64,000 nucleotides of DNA from Paenibacillus sp. MAHUQ-63 (lineage in GTDB: Bacteria; Bacillota; Bacilli; Paenibacillales; NBRC-103111). The notes beneath the pieces were generated by a model that saw only the letters and a program-made list of their open reading frames with translations, ran no database searches and had not been told where the DNA came from. Both the position numbers and the translations under genes were made by a program. Shown one piece after another: positions 35,883 to 44,010 of this stretch; the stretch's first letter is position 1, and every line of letters starts with the position of its first letter. Location: positions 346,730-410,729 of the forward strand of contig NZ_JARADB010000003.1 in the NCBI RefSeq assembly GCF_028765165.1, in the 5' to 3' direction.

Positions 35883-36896
35883 TTAGTTACCACGCAGCAT
35901 ATAATCGACCAAATCATCCACAGGTACTGTAGCCAATGCGATAGCGGTATCCGTCACACCATAATAAATGTAGAGGAGACCGTCTTTGACGACGTTGCCT
36001 GTCGGGAAAATGACATTCGGGATTTGGAAGCCGAATTTCTCATAATACGTTTCGGGTTCCATGATGAAATGATGGGTTCTGGCAATGATTTTCTCGGGAT
36101 TCTCCAAATCGAGCAGCAGCGCGCCTACCCGGTATACCGTATCCTTATCGACGCCATGATACAGCGTGAGCCAGCCCCGGTCCGTGCGAACCGGCGGTGT
36201 AGACCCCCCGATCTTCTTGAACTCCCACTCCTCGTTCTCCGCTTTCGCGAGCAGCTTCGGTTCTTCCCAAGTCAACAAATCGTCCGAATACGTAATCCAC
36301 ATCGCCGCTTTCTCCGTACCGTAAGCCTCGCCGACGTACTCTTCCGGCCTGCGCAGCAGCACGTACTTCCCGTTAATTTTCTCAGGGAATAGAATGTTGT
36401 CGCGATCGTTGATGTCCAAAGGCGTTGTGTCGCACAAATACTCCCAATGGATCAAATCCTTCGACGTCAGGATGCCCGAACGCGTGAGCCAATGCTCGGG
36501 CTTCTCCCCCCAGCCGTCCGGGTACTTCGGTATGGAGCGCTCCGGTATCCCGGCTCCCGTCGGATAATAATTCATAGCGCAGGGACGAAGGGCGTAGTTC
36601 AAATAGAACGTATCGTCAATTTTGACGATGCGCGGATCCTGTACACTGCCATACGGGAAGCCGAGCATGTCGGGAGTCACGATAGGCTCCTCCACCACGT
36701 GGCGGAAGTGCACGCCATCTTCGCTTTCCAGCAATCCCAGGAAATTTTTGCATGGCGTCAGCGATTCCGCCGTTCGTTCGATCATATAAAACTTATCGTT
36801 ATGGATAATGACCGCCGGATTAAAAACCGTAACTTTTCGCCAATCGTAGAGACCAGGCACAACAATCGGATTTTCTGGATGTCTGGTGATTTTCAC
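35883..36896 (-). CDS. GH130-family glycosidase/phosphorylase
   Basis: About 337 aa five-bladed beta-propeller enzyme of family GH130, which mostly phosphorolyses or hydrolyses beta-mannosides. The family motif is seen as GSVQDPRIVKIDDTFYLNYA, with the catalytic Asp in QDPRI, and the C-terminal block FPTGNVVKDGLLYIYYGVTDTAIALA. GTG 36896 is chosen: AGGAGG lies seven bases upstream and the protein then opens with the typical HPENPIV. No signal peptide, so it acts on imported oligosaccharides. A consensus cre site lies about 240 bases upstream. Confidence 0.9.
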   Translation of the reverse strand: MKITRHPENPIVVPGLYDWRKVTVFNPAVIIHNDKFYMIERTAESLTPCKNFLGLLESEDGVHFRHVVEEPIVTPDMLGFPYGSVQDPRIVKIDDTFYLNYALRPCAMNYYPTGAGIPERSIPKYPDGWGEKPEHWLTRSGILTSKDLIHWEYLCDTTPLDINDRDNILFPEKINGKYVLLRRPEEYVGEAYGTEKAAMWITYSDDLLTWEEPKLLAKAENEEWEFKKIGGSTPPVRTDRGWLTLYHGVDKDTVYRVGALLLDLENPEKIIARTHHFIMEPETYYEKFGFQIPNVIFPTGNVVKDGLLYIYYGVTDTAIALATVPVDDLVDYMLRGN

Positions 36897-37453
36897 TTGA
36901 TTTCCTCCTAGAAGTCTGATGCATGTTAGAATGATCACGCTTACTTCAATGATCGCTTTCCAACAGATCCACGATGTTAGTATTAACTTCGCTTCATGTA
37001 ACAAATTATATAAGCATTATTCCGGTTCTCATATCCCACGCATTTACGATAATATCCGAAAAAATATAAATAAGTTACGCGCAGACGGATGGAAAAGTCG
37101 ATTTGGCGACGCATTTCCTCCATTTTTGAGATAATAATGAAATCGCTTCCAATTATCAGGAAGACATGCATGGCGGCAATGCGATGCCGGCCGAAAATAT
37201 AAACGGCGGCGTCAGAATACGTTCTGGGCACCGCCGTTTCATCAAATTTGCCGCACACCTTGCGCATAATCGCTTGGGCATCCGCTAAAGTATCAGCTAG
37301 GCGGATTGTATTCTGCGGTACTTGTACGATTGTATTCGATTTTTCGAATACATTCTTCGCATTCTGCCGCACACGCACCGATTGTATTCGATTTTTCGCA
37401 TACAAAGCTCGGTACAAGGCCGATCTCTCACAACAAAAAATCCCCCGACAACT
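36897..37453. other. Intergenic region with short repeats and a hairpin
   Basis: No gene supported. CGATTGTATTCGATTTTTCG occurs at 37327-37346 and 37379-37398 (52 bases apart), with a partial third copy (GGATTGTATTC) near 37304; the first copy contains the palindrome TATTCGA/TCGAATA. A hairpin AAACGGCGG (37201-37209) / CCGCCGTTT (37231-37239) may end transcription from the membrane-protein gene. Short frames here read through the repeats and lack start signals. Confidence 0.5.
37137..37151. promoter_or_regulatory. Catabolite-responsive element (cre) candidate
   Basis: ATGAAATCGCTTCCA matches the Bacillus cre consensus WTGNAANCGNWNNCW at every fixed position. It is about 240 bases upstream of the GH130 start, which suggests CcpA-dependent repression by preferred sugars. 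Confidence 0.6.
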
Positions 37454-37945
37454 TCATCCGACACGCATGTCCGTGAGGTCATTGGGGCTTCGGTCGAACA
37501 AGCCGTTTCGCACTAAAACTTTATAATAGACATACACCAGTACATAAGCGAGCGCATAACTCAGAAATGTCCACCCTATATTCCAATGATTGCCATACTC
37601 TACTTTGCCGTATTGTAAGGCCACCCACTCCAATCCCGTTGTAAGTAGACATAAACAGATGATTTTCAACCATACATGGCGATGGTTATGGCGTATCCAA
37701 TAGATCATATACCCGGCGAAAACAGGATACAGGCCGATATCCAACGGAAGCGCAGAGAGCGTCTCATCATTTTCAATCAAGGGTGTAAAATCCCAAAATT
37801 CCAGATGATACCCCATATCATTGATCAATGCAGATATCGTGGCTGTAAATGGAAAAATGAGCAGAACGACAATCCGCGCTTTCTTATAGAGATAGATCCC
37901 GAAAATCCATGGGATGAAGAAACCGACGATTATATTAAATAACAT
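37454..37945 (-). CDS. Membrane protein, CBO0543 family-like
   Basis: 163 aa with four to five hydrophobic segments (IIVGFFIPWIFGIYLY, IVVLLIFPFTATISALI, VFAGYMIYWI, WLKIICLCLLTTGLEWVAL, IGWTFLSYALAYVLVYVYY). The E-W...GNHW pattern resembles the CBO0543 family of small membrane proteins of unknown function. AGAGGTGAT precedes the ATG. It is divergent from the next gene, a longer membrane protein with a similar E...HWW region. Function unknown. Confidence 0.75.
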   Translation of the reverse strand: MLFNIIVGFFIPWIFGIYLYKKARIVVLLIFPFTATISALINDMGYHLEFWDFTPLIENDETLSALPLDIGLYPVFAGYMIYWIRHNHRHVWLKIICLCLLTTGLEWVALQYGKVEYGNHWNIGWTFLSYALAYVLVYVYYKVLVRNGLFDRSPNDLTDMRVG

Positions 37946-38036
37946 AAAATCACCTCTCTCTATATTGACTATTATCCCCTCAATCTGGATAACCTATCCA
38001 AGTGACATTATTTTCCCAAAGAATAGGGAGTAGAAC

Positions 38037-38882
38037 GTGAGCAGTCATTCCTATTGGTATTACGGTCTTAGCGCAGTAAGCTTGATTCTGCTTATCTACA
38101 TATGCCGGAAAAGATCTATGGAACGAAGTCTTCTTTTGTTTCTCGCGATGGTGCAAATTACTTATTTCATTGAGACGGTCATCTATATTTTTCTGGACAG
38201 TTATGCATACACGCCTGAAATTATCCAGCACAGCACATACTTTGACAGCAATATAGGGGCTCTCGCATCCAATTTATTCATCGTTCCTGTCCTCGCTGTC
38301 CTGCTAGCCACTTTCCGCTTAGGCTGGGCATGGGTGCTGTTATTCGTCGGACTATTGTGCGGTACAGAGCTGTTATTTCTAAAGCTTCACATTTACTACC
38401 TGCATTGGTGGCGGGTATTTTACACGGCAATCGGACTGTTGATATTTTTGCCCAGCACAAAAAAGATATATCCACTCCTGCTGCGCCCTTTAGAGGGATG
38501 GCTGCATAGCTTGTTTTTGTTTCTTTGCACCGCTCCTATCCTCGGGACGCTTCATATTATGCCGATCATGTTTCTGATGAACCGTTCTTACTCGCTCGGC
38601 TGGTTTGACGATAAAGACCACGACACGACTGCTTTTTCATCGATCTACTACTTGGTCGCCACTTTCATCCTCATGATCTTTGTGAAAATGAAAATGAAGC
38701 TGTGGCTGAAGCTGCTGCTGCAGGCAATCTGCTTTATCATCATTACCGTCGTGCTGCACATGTCCGGAATCTTGGATATCCGTGCCAAGTGGGATCCTTG
38801 TTATTATGTACTGTTTCCGCCGGCCGTTTCTCTCATCGCCATGAACATTAGCAAACGGTTGTCGAACGGACCTAGCTCCTAA
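38037..38882 (+). CDS. Multi-pass membrane protein of unknown function
   Basis: 281 aa with seven or so hydrophobic segments and no cytosolic domain of note. GTG 38037 has AGGGAG six bases upstream. The stretch GTELLFLKLHIYYLHWWRVFYTAIGLLIF resembles the corresponding part of the neighbouring 163-aa membrane protein, so the two may be distant relatives. Not otherwise recognised; the divergent promoter region is only 91 bases, implying shared control. Confidence 0.75.
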   Translation: MSSHSYWYYGLSAVSLILLIYICRKRSMERSLLLFLAMVQITYFIETVIYIFLDSYAYTPEIIQHSTYFDSNIGALASNLFIVPVLAVLLATFRLGWAWVLLFVGLLCGTELLFLKLHIYYLHWWRVFYTAIGLLIFLPSTKKIYPLLLRPLEGWLHSLFLFLCTAPILGTLHIMPIMFLMNRSYSLGWFDDKDHDTTAFSSIYYLVATFILMIFVKMKMKLWLKLLLQAICFIIITVVLHMSGILDIRAKWDPCYYVLFPPAVSLIAMNISKRLSNGPSS

Positions 38883-38890
38883 CAAAAAAA

Positions 38891-38919
38891 GGCTGCCGGT
38901 TGCTTCTACCGGCGGCCTC
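38891..38919. terminator. Bidirectional terminator
   Basis: Inverted repeat AGGCTGCCGGT (38891-38901) / ACCGGCGGCCT (38909-38919) with one mismatch, flanked by an A-run at 38884-38891. It separates the membrane-protein gene from the convergent GNAT gene. Confidence 0.78.
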
Positions 38920-38924
38920 CCTAA

Positions 38925-39389
38925 TTATAATTCTTTGGTCATAAAAACACTGTTAGGATCTTCCTCATAATCGGCAAAAGGGCCGCATTCCTGGAACCCG
39001 AAGCTGGCGTACAGCTTAATGGCCGGCTGAAACTCCTCCATGGAGCCTGTCTCCAGGCTCAGACGCTGATACCCTCGGCGCTTGGCTTCTTCCATAATAT
39101 GTTCGAGTACTCGCCGGGCTACGCCTTTACGCAAATGATTGGCAGCGGTTCGCATCGACTTCAATTCACCGTGCTCACGGTTCAGCTCCTTTAACGCTCC
39201 GCAGCCTACCAGCTCATCCTGCTCCCATGCGCTCCAGAAGGTGACGTCAGGCCGTTTCAATCCGTCCAGATTCAGCGCATGCATACTCTCCGGCGGGGAT
39301 AGCGCCGACATGTTCTGCAGGTGTTCGTTAATGAGCGCAGCCACCTCCGGACCGCTAAGATCGTCCAATTTGATTGTCAAATTTGCCAC
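38925..39389 (-). CDS. GNAT family N-acetyltransferase
   Basis: 154 aa acetyl-CoA-dependent acyltransferase. The acetyl-CoA loop appears as RTAANHLRKGVARRVLEHIMEEAKRRG (R/Q-x-x-G-x-A analogue), followed by LSLETGSMEEFQPAIKLYASFGFQECGPF, the usual C-terminal GNAT strand. GTG start behind AAAGGAGAG. It resembles the small YsnE/PhnO-like acetyltransferases; substrate unknown. It stands alone. Confidence 0.9.
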   Translation of the reverse strand: MANLTIKLDDLSGPEVAALINEHLQNMSALSPPESMHALNLDGLKRPDVTFWSAWEQDELVGCGALKELNREHGELKSMRTAANHLRKGVARRVLEHIMEEAKRRGYQRLSLETGSMEEFQPAIKLYASFGFQECGPFADYEEDPNSVFMTKEL

Positions 39390-39559
39390 TTTCCTATCTC
39401 TCCTTTTGCCCTGAATGTGTTCTGCCGAAAGGCGCTGCGTTCAGCGTACGCCCCGCTCTTGAAATATCATTATATATGTTCGTGATTCATAACCATAAAT
39501 GCCATTTATAGATCATTCCGATCTAATTTCAAGAACGGTTGCATATACAAAAAAACAGA

Positions 39560-39629
39560 TTGACATTCTTCAGGATTCGACATATGATTCTCCTATATTA
39601 AATATCTTAATTTAGAGATAATATAGGAG
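39560..39629 (+). promoter_or_regulatory. Nitroreductase promoter with MhqR-like operator and RBS-sequestering inverted repeat
   Basis: TTGACA (39560-39565) and TATGAT (39583-39588) are spaced 17 bases apart, an excellent sigma-A promoter. Just downstream TATCTTAATTTAGAGATA (39603-39620) matches 14 of 18 positions of the B. subtilis MhqR box as recalled (TATCTCGAATTCGAGATA). Outer arms CTCCTATATT (39590-39599) and AATATAGGAG (39620-39629) extend the palindrome, and the right arm contains the AGGAG ribosome binding site. Confidence 0.7.
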
Positions 39630-39640
39630 TGAGCACATTT

Positions 39641-40267
39641 ATGAGCGATTTTATGTCTATTGTAAAAGAACGCCGATCGGCCAACGCCTTCATCCCGAAT
39701 ATCGAAATCCCGAACGAAGATTTAAATGACATTTTGAATACGGTCAAATTCGCTCCCTCCGCCTTTAATCTTCAACACGCACACTACATCATCGTAAAGG
39801 ATCCGGCCGTCAAAGAGGAAGTATACCAAGCGGCCAGCAAACAATACAAAGTTCAATCCGCTTCCGCGGCCATTCTCGTGCTCGGCAATCTGAATGCCTA
39901 TCAAGACGTCGCCAGATTAAACGAAGGATTTCTTCAGCTCGGCGTGCTTAGCAAACAGGAATATGACATGACGGTTGACAATGTTACAAGTTTCTATGAA
40001 GAACGCGGTGCCGCCTTCAAACGCGATGAAGCGATCCGCAATGCCAGTCTGTCCGCTCAGCTATTCATGCTGGCAGCCAAAGAAAAGGGCTGGGATACGT
40101 GCCCGATGATCGGGTTCGATCCGGACAAGATGCGTGAGGCGCTGAACATCCCTGACGACTATGTGCCTGTCCTGCTCATCGCGATCGGCAAGGAATTGAC
40201 GGAGAAGCGCAGGCCACGGGGCTACCGTAAACCGGTCGGCGAATTCGTAAGCTTCGATCGTTTCTAA
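39641..40267 (+). CDS. Nitroreductase family FMN oxidoreductase, MhqN/YdfN-like
   Basis: About 208 aa flavoenzyme predicted to reduce nitro compounds or quinones with NAD(P)H. The N-terminus MSDFMSIVKERRSANAF is the usual nitroreductase FMN-binding RRS motif; KFAPSAFNLQHAHYIIV and NASLSAQLFMLAAKEKGWDTCPMIGF are family hallmarks. ATG 39641 is chosen, since the upstream GTG 39629 overlaps the AGGAG site. The overall layout resembles B. subtilis MhqN, a quinone/diamide stress enzyme under MhqR, and an MhqR-like box lies in the leader. No mhqR gene is in the window. Confidence 0.9.
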   Translation: MSDFMSIVKERRSANAFIPNIEIPNEDLNDILNTVKFAPSAFNLQHAHYIIVKDPAVKEEVYQAASKQYKVQSASAAILVLGNLNAYQDVARLNEGFLQLGVLSKQEYDMTVDNVTSFYEERGAAFKRDEAIRNASLSAQLFMLAAKEKGWDTCPMIGFDPDKMREALNIPDDYVPVLLIAIGKELTEKRRPRGYRKPVGEFVSFDRF

Positions 40268-40306
40268 GGAGGCTGGGCGCGAGCTCGCCTTGCTACGAAC
40301 AACTTC

Positions 40307-40354
40307 AAGCCAACAAGACCTTCTTCGCCCCGCCGGGATAAGGTATTGTTGGCT
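40307..40354. terminator. Bidirectional terminator
   Basis: AAGCCAACAAGACCTT (40307-40322) pairs with AAGGTATTGTTGGCTT (40340-40355 region) around a GC-rich loop, followed by GTTTGATTT. It lies between the convergent nitroreductase and epimerase genes. Confidence 0.8.
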
Positions 40355-40390
40355 TGTTTGATTTCCTTCACCTAAGCTATCGCCTCGCTG

Positions 40391-41371
40391 CTAGACGAGC
40401 TCCACCCACAGCCCTGTCGACATCTGCACCTCTTCTCCAGGACTCAGACCCCTGGCACCCGTTAGCTCGTCTGGGTAATGCAAATTAAAAGCATCCGTTA
40501 CACACGTGTAGGGTTCAATGGAAAAGGCATCCGCCCAGCCCGGTTTAAACAGCAGCACAACCGGAAAGCTGCGGTCCGGCTCATACGCAATCCGGTACCC
40601 GGCTTCCTTCATCTCCAAGCGGCATATGCGATCTTCTTCACTCAGTGTAAACATGAAGCAGCCTGCTTCCGGATAATCCGCCAGAGCAACGCCTCGGCGC
40701 CATTGTCCGCACAGCTCCGTCGCCGATGGCTCGCCTGTGACGAACGATAACGGCGTTATGGGCCACTGCTCTGCGGCTGGAACCACGAGCGTACACGGAC
40801 CGCTCGACGCCGGGACGGCCAAATAAGGATGCAAGCCAAAAGCAAACGGCGCGCGTTTGCTTCCGTGATTGACCGCCGCAATATGCATATCCAGGCGTCC
40901 CTTATCCAGCGTGTACGTCACGGTGAAGCTGAGCTCATGACCATAATAAGCCAGAATGTCCGGATGATCCTTGAAATGAAAGGAGCAAGTCACATAAGCG
41001 CCATTCTCTTCAGCGGCGCCATAGCCGTCTACGATCCATGGCTTCCGCGACAAATCTCCGTGCAGATGGTAGTGCGGCGGTTCATTAATCGGCAGCACAT
41101 ACTCCGTGCCTTCGAAGGAAAACCGCCCGCCCTTCACCCGATTCGGCGGAAACAGGATCGGGATGCCGTACCACGTGCGGATGCCGCTGTTACCGATGAA
41201 CGCCGTCATATCCGGGGGCGGCGTGATAACCGGCTTGCCCCTGCACGCATAGGCAATGAGGTTGTTTCCACATTCGGGTATTAGTGTGGCTTTGGCCTGA
41301 CTATAGCCATCATGGAGTTCAATTGCGGTGTAATCACCGTAATCTCTGATCTCTACAGCGTATCCGCTCAT
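40391..41371 (-). CDS. Aldose 1-epimerase family protein
   Basis: 326 aa galactose-mutarotase-like beta-sandwich protein. Active-site candidates are the His in YHLHGDLSRKPW (about residue 110), the His in FGLHPYLAVP (about 185) and a late acidic residue in SIEPYTC. It should catalyse anomer exchange of an aldose in the cytoplasm. It begins one base after the LacI stop, so the two are cotranscribed and share the TGTGCCCGGGCACA-type operator. This implies that the regulated sugar needs mutarotation before metabolism. Confidence 0.9.
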   Translation of the reverse strand: MSGYAVEIRDYGDYTAIELHDGYSQAKATLIPECGNNLIAYACRGKPVITPPPDMTAFIGNSGIRTWYGIPILFPPNRVKGGRFSFEGTEYVLPINEPPHYHLHGDLSRKPWIVDGYGAAEENGAYVTCSFHFKDHPDILAYYGHELSFTVTYTLDKGRLDMHIAAVNHGSKRAPFAFGLHPYLAVPASSGPCTLVVPAAEQWPITPLSFVTGEPSATELCGQWRRGVALADYPEAGCFMFTLSEEDRICRLEMKEAGYRIAYEPDRSFPVVLLFKPGWADAFSIEPYTCVTDAFNLHYPDELTGARGLSPGEEVQMSTGLWVELV

Positions 41372-41372
41372 G

Positions 41373-42404
41373 CTACGGGTTCCTTTCCAAACATTCGGGA
41401 ATGATAATGCTCGTCTCCGTATATAAATACTCGCTTTCCGGCCGTTTGCCCGAGAAAATCAGATCATACATAATGCGCAGCGAAGTGTAGCCTTGCCTTA
41501 AGGGATTTTGCATAATGGTAAAATCAATCAGACCCTGCCGCAGCCACTGCTCGACCTCGGGCAGCAAATCGTTGCAAACCATCCGCAGCTTGCCGCCAAG
41601 ACCCGCTCGCATGACGGCATCCAGACAACCGGCCACATCGCCGGTCGCCATGTAGATCCCGTCGAGATCCGTATGCCGGGCGAGCGCATCGCTCACTTGA
41701 GAGTGCGTATCTGCATAACGGTCGTACGATTGTATCAGCTGAACGATCTCCATCTCCGTGCCGCTCAGCACATCGCGAAATCCGTTCACCCTGGACCGGT
41801 GAGCCTGAAAGCTCATGCTGCTGGCCAGGACCAGCACACGGGCTTTGCCCCGCAGCATTCGGCGCATGAGTCCCGCTGCGATTTGACCGCTGCGGTACAA
41901 ATCCTGCCCCACAAAGCAAACTCGTTTGGATTCTCCGACATCAGAGTTGAACGTAACGACGGGGATGCCTTGAGCTGCAGCATCGTTAATACGTGCCCGG
42001 ATGAGCTCATCGTCCATTAAGGAAACCAGGATCCCGCTAACGCCTTCGCCGATCAGCTGTCCGATCGCTGCCGCGCCTTCTTCCGGCCGGCGGTTATCGA
42101 CATACCGGTATTCCACAGCGATGCCAAAATCTTTCAGTTCCTCAGCGGCGGCCGTAATGCCGCTTCTAACCTCGCCGAAAAATGCAATCTCTTTCGGCGG
42201 CATGACCACCCCGAACTTGACGGGGTTTTTGTTCAGCGCTAATGCCTTGGCGGCCATATTGGGCACGTAGTTGAGCTCATGCGCAATAGCCATGATGCGT
42301 TCGCGAATTTGCGGTTTGACGCCAGGTCTTCCGTTCAGCACGCGATCCACGGTGCCTCGGGACACGCCGGCTTTCTCAGCGATTTGCCTGATCGTTACTG
42401 TCAT
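41373..42404 (-). CDS. LacI family transcriptional regulator (oxygenase/epimerase unit)
   Basis: About 343 aa. The helix-turn-helix is VTIRQIAEKAGVSRGTVDRVLNGRPGVK. The RGTVDRVLN variant belongs to the RbsR/XylR-like branch with a sugar-binding core of the type-I periplasmic fold. ATG 42404 is chosen: GGAGAG lies six bases upstream. It sits directly behind an operator/promoter at 42424-42465 and ahead of the epimerase gene, so autoregulation is likely. Confidence 0.92.
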   Translation of the reverse strand: MTVTIRQIAEKAGVSRGTVDRVLNGRPGVKPQIRERIMAIAHELNYVPNMAAKALALNKNPVKFGVVMPPKEIAFFGEVRSGITAAAEELKDFGIAVEYRYVDNRRPEEGAAAIGQLIGEGVSGILVSLMDDELIRARINDAAAQGIPVVTFNSDVGESKRVCFVGQDLYRSGQIAAGLMRRMLRGKARVLVLASSMSFQAHRSRVNGFRDVLSGTEMEIVQLIQSYDRYADTHSQVSDALARHTDLDGIYMATGDVAGCLDAVMRAGLGGKLRMVCNDLLPEVEQWLRQGLIDFTIMQNPLRQGYTSLRIMYDLIFSGKRPESEYLYTETSIIIPECLERNP

Positions 42405-42423
42405 CGTGTTCTCTCCATTCTTC

Positions 42424-42465
42424 ATTGTGCGCGGGCACAATTTTCATTATGAAGGATGGCATGGA
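42424..42465 (-). promoter_or_regulatory. LacI-epimerase promoter with operator ATTGTGC-GCGG-GCACAAT
   Basis: On the minus strand TTGTCA, 17 bases, CATAAT, five bases, then the 18-bp palindrome with arms ATTGTGC/GCACAAT (42424-42441) before the LacI start. It matches the two other copies at 43941 and 44584 in position relative to -10. Confidence 0.72.
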
Positions 42466-42495
42466 GGTTGACAAGCTACCGCTGCAGAATTGCCC

Positions 42496-42810
42496 TTAAA
42501 TCTGGATAAACACTCTTTGTCCCTCGATTTTGACGGGATACGTCTGCAAATTCACGCAGACGGGCGCCCGCTTGGCGGCCCCTGTGGGGATATCGAATCT
42601 GCCGTTATGCTTCGGGCACTCAATCACGCTGCCGATCACCAGACCCTTGGACAGATGAACCTTCTCGTGCGTGCAAAATCCGTCGGATGCATAGAATTGT
42701 CCTTGCTCCGTACGGTAAATGGCAAATGTTCGATCGCCATGATCGAAGCGAATCACATCCTCCGTCTCAATGTCATCTGTTCCGCAAGCTTCTACCCATT
42801 CCATACTCAT
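42496..42810 (-). CDS. Rieske [2Fe-2S] ferredoxin (MocE-like)
   Basis: 104 aa soluble electron carrier. The Rieske ligands are visible as C46-T-H48 (FCTHEKVHL) and C65-P-K-H68 (ECPKHNGRFD), with normal spacing. The start overlaps the stop of the oxygenase gene as ATGA. It should pass electrons to that oxygenase, as MocE is thought to do for MocD in rhizopine breakdown. No ferredoxin reductase gene lies nearby, so a reductase from elsewhere must serve. Confidence 0.92.
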   Translation of the reverse strand: MSMEWVEACGTDDIETEDVIRFDHGDRTFAIYRTEQGQFYASDGFCTHEKVHLSKGLVIGSVIECPKHNGRFDIPTGAAKRAPVCVNLQTYPVKIEGQRVFIQI

Positions 42811-43904
42811 GATGTTTTCTCGCTCCTTATCTCGAGGTTATGCTCGATCCCGTACATATAGGGCCGCGCCGTACTTGGAAGCGGCTTTATGACCACATAG
42901 GACGGATCTTGCTTTTGCTTGATTAACGCATCGATTACTTCTTTCAACGCAGCCCACAGGCTTGTGCGCGCCGACGGGCAATCGCTTTTCATTTCCTCAT
43001 GCAGCTTGGGAAGTGCGTGATACGGCACCATCGGGAACATGTGATGCTCCGTATGGTAATTCATATTCCAGTACAAGAAGCGGAACACCGGATTCATGTA
43101 CACGGTACGCGTGTTCAAACGGTGGTCCAGTACATCCTCATAGAGGCCCAGATGCTGGCACATGCCGAACAGCAAGACGACAATATTGCCGTAGAAAGAG
43201 GGCAGGAAAATGAACATCGCAGGCAGGATGCTGCCCGCATACAAGCAAGCCGCAAGTACCGCGGCAAGGATCAGCATGTACACGCGCGCTTCCCGGAACA
43301 CCTTCCGGTACTCGGATGGCGCAATGTACACCTTCTCGTGCTCTTCGAGCCGGCCGAACGTGTGAAGCACGAATCTTTTGACTTCAATCGGCCCGCCGTA
43401 TAGGTGAAAAATTTGCAGCATAATAATCCGCCAGATCGGAGGCCTTTCCGTCAAAATTTCAGGGTCGCGCCCAACGATGATCGTATCGGTATGATGCCTT
43501 GCATGGCTCCATCGCCATGGAGTAGCCGATCGCAGGACCATGAAGGAAGCGATCTGATACACCGCCTCGTTCATCCATGGGGTCTTGAAGGCTGTGCCGT
43601 GTCCGCATTCGTGCCATCTGGAATCCCCGGGCGTGGCGTAGAAAATGCCGTACAGCAGAAACGCCGGCACCGCCCACCAGGTTCCCCATGATAGATAAGC
43701 CAAATACCCGAATACCGCCAGCGCGCCGAACCACACGATCGTATCGCGGATCGCGGGGCCGTCTTTGCGCTTCATCAGCTCCTTCATCTTGGCCCGTGGA
43801 ATCGGGCTTGCATACCACTCCGCCGAAGCAAGACCGCGCTCTTGCGCGCGTTGGTTTTCCGGACCGGTCAAGCTGTAGTCCCGCTTTTGAACAACAATTG
43901 CCAC
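42807..43904 (-). CDS. Membrane di-iron oxygenase, fatty-acid-desaturase family (MocD-like)
   Basis: 365 aa. Three histidine boxes that bind a non-haem di-iron centre are present: HECGH (98-102), HARHH (134-138) and HTEHH (284-288), plus a QH pair at 250-251. Hydrophobic segments lie at about 55-90 and 205-250. The WHECGHGTAF and HHTDTIIVGRDPEI blocks recall MocD-type hydrocarbon oxygenases rather than acyl-lipid desaturases. GTG start behind AGGAGGG at seven bases. Coupled to a Rieske ferredoxin and under a LacI-type operator at 43941. A sugar-linked hydroxylation or O-demethylation is plausible but unproven. Confidence 0.87.
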   Translation of the reverse strand: MAIVVQKRDYSLTGPENQRAQERGLASAEWYASPIPRAKMKELMKRKDGPAIRDTIVWFGALAVFGYLAYLSWGTWWAVPAFLLYGIFYATPGDSRWHECGHGTAFKTPWMNEAVYQIASFMVLRSATPWRWSHARHHTDTIIVGRDPEILTERPPIWRIIMLQIFHLYGGPIEVKRFVLHTFGRLEEHEKVYIAPSEYRKVFREARVYMLILAAVLAACLYAGSILPAMFIFLPSFYGNIVVLLFGMCQHLGLYEDVLDHRLNTRTVYMNPVFRFLYWNMNYHTEHHMFPMVPYHALPKLHEEMKSDCPSARTSLWAALKEVIDALIKQKQDPSYVVIKPLPSTARPYMYGIEHNLEIRSEKTS

Positions 43905-43940
43905 TTGCTATCCCTCCTTTTACAGCTCCTTATCAGTTTA

Positions 43941-43954
43941 TGTGCCCGGGCACA
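43941..43954. promoter_or_regulatory. Operator TGTGCCCGGGCACA upstream of oxygenase gene
   Basis: Perfect 14-bp palindrome 37 bases upstream of the oxygenase start. A weak TTTATT -10 candidate is five bases further upstream. Same core as the sites at 42424 and 44584. Confidence 0.75.
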
Positions 43955-44010
43955 GTTTAGAATAAAAAAAATGCCCCCGTCGATAAGCTTCAACCCTGGG
44001 CCTTTCCCAC

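Noticed and set aside
37248..37526. Small plus-strand coding gene at 37.25-37.53 kb
   Set aside because: It overlaps the CBO0543-like gene, passes through the short repeats and has no ribosome binding site.
42807..43904. Membrane fatty acid desaturase for phospholipids
   Set aside because: Not fully excluded, but coupling to a Rieske ferredoxin and to a sugar LacI/epimerase operator favours a MocD-type oxygenase.
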